Shown piece after piece: positions 59,774 to 64,000 of a stretch of DNA of 64,000 nucleotides. Position 1 is the first letter of the stretch. The number at the start of each line of letters is the position of its first letter. The DNA comes from Paramarasmius palmivorus (taxonomy: Eukaryota; Basidiomycota; Agaricomycetes; Agaricales; Marasmiaceae). The notes below the pieces were generated by a model that worked only from the letters and a program-made list of their open reading frames with translations, did not search any database and had not been told where the DNA came from. Both the position numbers and the translations under genes were made by a program. The stretch lies in contig JAYKXP010000047.1 of assembly GCA_037176845.1 (NCBI GenBank), positions 124,001-188,000 of the forward strand. Reading direction: 5' to 3'.

Positions 59774-60133
59774 ATGTCTCTGAGTATGGATCTCAGCAAA
59801 CACGGGTTGAAGAGCGTGTTGAAGACGTGGAGTAGGAACATCTTCTCTACTTGGACTGTTCCTCAGCTTCGCTATCAGGAGGTTATCGGCTTGGGTATGG
59901 ATTCCGGCAGCAGTGGTGCTGAGGAAGATCCGAGTCTACTCTTTCGAGGGATCGATTCGCCACTGTACCTCCAGTTCCTGCCCGATGCCGAGAAGCAAAG
60001 GATCTATGTTGCGACTCAAACCGCCGATGATGAAGAGGTTGTGCGTACACCAGATCAAGAGCTTCACGAGAAACCTCGTCGAAAGCCAGGGAGAGATTAT
60101 GAAGACAGTGGCGCCCGTCGTCTCAGGAGTTAG
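59774..60133 (+). CDS. Small hypothetical protein of 119 residues
   Basis: One frame from ATG 59774 (MSLSMDLSKHGLKSVLKTW) contains VPQLRYQEVIGLGMD, FRGIDSPLYLQFLPDAEKQR and a charged tail ending ARRLRS. I recognise no domain. A frameshifted copy lies at 44609, so at least one copy is not maintained. The KHGLKSVLKTW start is basic and amphipathic. It lies between K3 and K4 on the other strand and about 200 bases from the K4 stop. It could be a chance frame in repeat DNA. Confidence 0.4.
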   Translation: MSLSMDLSKHGLKSVLKTWSRNIFSTWTVPQLRYQEVIGLGMDSGSSGAEEDPSLLFRGIDSPLYLQFLPDAEKQRIYVATQTADDEEVVRTPDQELHEKPRRKPGRDYEDSGARRLRS

Positions 60134-60338
60134 TGATGTATGGGGAGAATGGAAGTACAAGCACCGAAATTATAGATGTTCCACCGAGGTTTGGTATATG
60201 ATACAACTTTGTAAAGACATTCAGTAGCACAGTATCCTTTTGCGTCCTCATTGTATGTATCCTAAAGGAAGGCTCAACAAGTATTTTAATAATTGACTGC
60301 AATATATTATTGTACACGAGCCGCAGGAGTATATAGGG

Positions 60339-63189
60339 CTAAATATGAGGTAGTGTACTTTTGAGCTTTTCAAGAAACTCTAGCACTTCCCGATGCTCCG
60401 ATATCGTACTTCCTGCATTCCGCTGGAGTGCTGCGAATAGCTTGGTGTCCCAGTCCTCCGCAGGAACTAGAGTTCTGTCGATGATGGGCAGACGGCAAAG
60501 TAAATTCTCTGCCGTGGGTCGCGAAGTGGGTTCGGTATTCCAGCAATCGTTAATTAGCGCCCACAAGGCATCCGAGATCATAATATTAGAGGGTCTTACA
60601 GGCCGCTTTCCTTGTATAACAGCCAATAACACCGCCGCCTCCTTTGAGAGGTCATAGAATGGGACGAGACCTGTGATGATCTAGTCTCGTTGAGACTATC
60701 GTCGCGAATTACGATAATGGGATACAAACCTCGTAGTAAAGACATCCAACCGAGTAAATATCACTCCATGTCGTTGAGGGATCACCAGCATGTATCTCGG
60801 GGGCAGACCACCTAGCTGTCCCAGCTGCATGTGCAGCAGTAGACGTTACCTTGAATATCTGCGAGTCGGCTACGCGAGATAATCCAAAGTCGGCAATGCA
60901 AGCTCTACGAGATCGTGTGATCAACACGTTCACCTGTAATCCGCGTGGTCAGAGCGCATGTAAACACCGAGGCGGGGAGTCTCGTCAACTTACGCCTTTT
61001 AGATCTCCATGAATGATGTTTGACGCGTGAAGGTGAGATAGTCCACTCGCTATATCATGCATAAGTTGAACATGATCAACAGCCTCCGGAGGCTGATTCC
61101 GAAGAAACTCAACAAGATTTCCGTACTCCATCCAAGGCGAAACCAAGCATATACGCTGCGACTCATCATCGAGATAGTATAGACCAAGACACGGTAAGAG
61201 GTTTGGATGTCTGAGCTGTCGCCAAATGATCGCTTCGCACAGGTATTCCTGTCGTCGATTAGCCAAGCCGTGTTAAGCGCTTTCAAAAGTTACACACCTT
61301 TAGCTTCTCCTTCAACTCCGACATGAGGTATACCTTGACCACCTTCAAACACACGAGTTGATTGTCTGCCATTCCGACGCGCCCTTTCCAAATATCACCG
61401 AAACCGCCACCAGCAACGGGGTAGTCTCCGATTTTGGTCACTCCCCGAATTGTCAAGCAGCTTGGGCAAATACCGTTCCTCCTCGAAAGGCGGATCATTG
61501 TTTTACATATTGAAACTCGAAGTCTCTTTGAGACCCCCGGAGCGTCTATGAGCTGAGTCGACGTCAACGACCTTGACATCGCGATGAAAAATACAAGGGG
61601 CCTACCTGTTGCAACCAATCCAGCAAAGATTGAGCGGTTGTACCTCTCTGAGCGAGTAATATTCGGTAAGCAATCTCATTGTCAAATATAAGTTGGAGGT
61701 TCCGTAACTGGGCTGCATAATCTGCACTGGCAGAATATGATTCCTCTCGAGTCTTCAAGTTGCCCGTTCTGCCATTCTCTTGTGACTCGGATGATTCCTG
61801 GGTCCAGTCGTGTGGTGCAATGATAGGAATATTTCCGTCATAGGCTGCCCAAGTAGTCATATCCGAAGCTCCGAGATCAAGACTATCTTTATCTGTGCCT
61901 AGGTCCGCTGGATGGAACGGTAGCACTTGATCCTGCCTAGTAGAGCTATCGACGTTCAAGTTGCTATCCTCTCGCAAAAGCTGTCTTTGAGACGTCTCGT
62001 CTATGTCGGGTTCATGAACAGAAGAATCGCTGACGTCCACAGTGCTCGGTGAGTTCGCGGGACTGTCACTGTCATCATTGTCCTGTGTGGAACCAGGCTG
62101 TAAAGAAACGCCATGAGTTTGAATTCTGGATCACGACAATGATGACGCACGTCTTCCTTGAATTCCGGATATCGTCTAGCTAATTCAAAGTGGACATCAC
62201 CAGACAGATCCTCAAATCGAGATGCCGGTAATGTAGCAAGTTTCTGCCGGGCTTGGTTTCGCCTGGGGTGAAAATCATCTTTGATGGGCAGGAATGGTAC
62301 TGGCGTAACAAGGATTTATAGATTCAGGATATGCCTTTGACTTATACAATGTCAAGACTCACCTTCAAGTTCTTCGTTCTTCCTACGAAGTAACTCATCA
62401 TAAACGTCCGTCGAGAGTTCATGAAATTGTCGAACAGTGAGCCGAGGAAGCTTTTTCCTAGCAGTTGAGCGACTCCCTTCCAATGCTTTGATGGAACCGG
62501 TTAACAGGTACGAACAAGCAAACAAGACGGTGAATTGCACCTCCAGCAAGATACGTCGCTAGAAACTTGTTGATCTCTTCGAAATGAACCTTGCTAATGG
62601 CTCGATAATCGATTTGAGGAACTGGAGGGGTATTTTCGTTGTCTGGACGTTACAAATCATCGTTTCGAATGTTTGAGGTGGGGGAAACTTAGAACACACC
62701 TATACCAGGACGCGCTGATGCAGGTACAGCATCACCAGATGCAGAGGGATGATGCCCATGTTCATTTGGGTGTGGAAGCGAGGGGTCCAGTTCACGAAAA
62801 ATGCCCGGCGCAGGAACGTTTCCGCCTGTTCCCACCGGTGTATCCGTTCCAGCCGGGCCATGTGTGTTATAACTAGGCCTCTTTTTCCTTGGCACTGGCA
62901 GAGCTTGCTGCTGCTGTTGTGGGGGTGCTGTAGGCTGATTCGCAGGGGTTAGAGTCCTATAATACGACCAAGAAGCAGGGGGATAGGGATTGTGAAAGGG
63001 AGGATCGATAAGGTCGTACGGAACCGAAAGTTCATCTAGGTCTTCTGCCTCGGAAGAAATGTGTGCTGGATGTGAATGCGGAGGCGGTTGGGTATCTATG
63101 GCATGAATTGGCAATGGTAATGGTGAATCATTTGGGCTGAAATTCCGATTTGCCGCACGTTTTGTGATTCCACCGAAAAGCTTTTTCAT
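60339..63189 (-). CDS. Kinase unit K4, Spa2 homology domain fused to a TKL-type kinase
   Basis: Nine exons (63189-62700, 62642-62541, 62485-62363, 62299-62151, 62097-61606, 61552-61298, 61248-60994, 60933-60730, 60680-60339) join without a frame break into 803 residues. Residues 1-163 are Pro-rich (MKKLFGGITKRAANR). Residues about 175-288 form a Spa2 homology domain with both repeats: STARKKLPRLTVRQFHELST with YDELLRRK, then VPFLPIKDDFHPRRNQARQK with FEDLSGDVHFELARRYPEF. In fungi this domain belongs to Spa2/Sph1, polarisome scaffolds at growing tips. Right after the 53-base intron at 62150-62098 an acidic linker follows, then LRNLQLIFDNE and AQSLLDWLQQ, then the kinase: GGGFGDIWKG, VCLKVVKV, IIHGDLKG, DFGLSR, ARWSAPEIH and NDCWNTEPTSRPTAENLL. 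The kinase looks competent. I infer a fusion of the 5' part of a Spa2-type gene to the local kinase. Confidence 0.8.
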
Positions 63190-64000
63190 TCTTGGTGGTC
63201 ACTAACCAATATTGAGTTGACCAGGCTTTTGCCATTGGGGTGGGCTGTGCATCAACACGTGTAGAGTCGTGCGTGTATAAATCTCCTAATCTAATCTCTA
63301 GAACCACTTTTACAGCAAACCTGAACACCTCATACCTGGCACGACACACACATACCCCACATGAACTGTGCTCGAATACATTCTCCTTTTCTCCCTTGCA
63401 CCTCCGCTCTAGGTTTTGGAATTGGGTTGTTTCGCATGAAATGGGCGAGGGTATACGAGAACATGCTGGGGAACGTGGGGACATCGTGAATGCTTATGCA
63501 TCATGAACACCTCTCTTGAGGATATCAAGACATGGGCGAGGGAGAAGAAGGAATAAGACGACACGCCCATCGTCGAATGCTGCAGGACCGGAGTCCACTG
63601 CCAGAAGCCGCCGAGCATCCGTCCTACTTAGTTCCAATCACAGGTGCAGAATCAGTGCCATCGGTATTCACTACCCCTGGGTTGCGAAGAGGCACGGGAG
63701 AAGGAGTCAGTCGTCCCTACACGCCCTTCCTTTACGACATGAACGTCCCCTGTCATCGACGTCGCTGGTCCTCATCCTACACAACACATACCATCTTTCC
63801 TTTTGGATCGCTATCAACTACAACAGCACGAATCATCGACGTCTACTGGGTATGGAATTTGGCAGAAGCAGGATGAAGAAGAAGTGTAGAAACGTCGACC
63901 TACACTGTACACGCTCATCTGACAGCTCCCTTTCATCAACTCAATTGGCGAACGAATTATCACGCATCCTTTTTGCCTCTCTTCCCGAGTACCCAATTCA
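63190..64000. repeat. K4 upstream region, related to the K2 upstream region
   Basis: The segment near 63395-63490 (CACCTCCGCTCTAGGTTTTGG, GCGAGGGTATACGAGAA, CTGGGGAACGTGG) repeats that at 52727-52815 upstream of K2. The tail near 63940 carries the CAATTGGCGAACGA motif again. No gene is supported; the frame at 63532-63876 looks accidental. Confidence 0.6.

Overview
The window looks like nuclear DNA of a basidiomycete fungus, most likely an Agaricomycete. Genes are dense, with many introns of about 50 bases (GT...AG). There is a KDZ DNA transposon, a fungal-type Helitron with a PIF1 helicase, and several families typical of mushrooms (TKL-type kinases with an HGDLK catalytic loop, MYND proteins, JmjC-like proteins, F-box-like/nucleotidyltransferase-like proteins, GH16). 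Nothing here is prokaryotic. Exon joins below were inferred by eye from splice sites, reading-frame continuity and comparison between paralogues; no transcripts were available.

Layout. 1-4.0 kb: KDZ transposase, 5' end cut by the window edge, and its repeat-rich 3' flank. 4.0-6.8 kb: no gene I can support. 6.8-14.8 kb (-): an autonomous-type Helitron protein of about 2,560 residues with a cysteine-protease-like C-terminus. 15.0-24.2 kb (-): two many-exon genes, one a degenerate JmjC-like protein and the other an unknown protein with a disordered N-terminus. 24.9-29.2 kb: short genes of lineage-specific type. 29.8-38.8 kb: three paralogues (one +, two -) of an F-box-like/nucleotidyltransferase-like family, with a MYND-finger gene between the first two. 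39.3-40.3 kb: an Ada3-like 5' gene fragment and a palindromic MITE. 41.0-44.1 kb: a 3.1-kb non-autonomous element with 344-bp terminal inverted repeats and a target duplication; a related empty site lies near 59.28 kb.

45.0-64.0 kb is the most unusual part: an array of four related kinase units, all on the - strand, separated by repeated non-coding blocks on the + strand and by one GH16-like gene. The kinase half is shared, but the N-termini differ. Two copies (50.0-52.2 and 55.5-57.7 kb) carry GLEBS-like motifs (the Gle2/Rae1-binding segment of Nup98/Nup116), apparently in duplicate. One copy (60.3-63.2 kb) carries a two-repeat Spa2 homology domain (SHD) from a polarisome scaffold. The fourth (45.4-46.5 kb) is degenerate. 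I infer that a local kinase module duplicated and was joined to 5' parts of different housekeeping genes. This is the best candidate here for something undescribed.

How the parts may work together: the transposons and duplications explain much of the layout. The kinase fusions, if expressed, would be steered to different cellular machines (nuclear pore, polarity cap) by their captured domains. That role is inference; the domain joins are read from the sequence.
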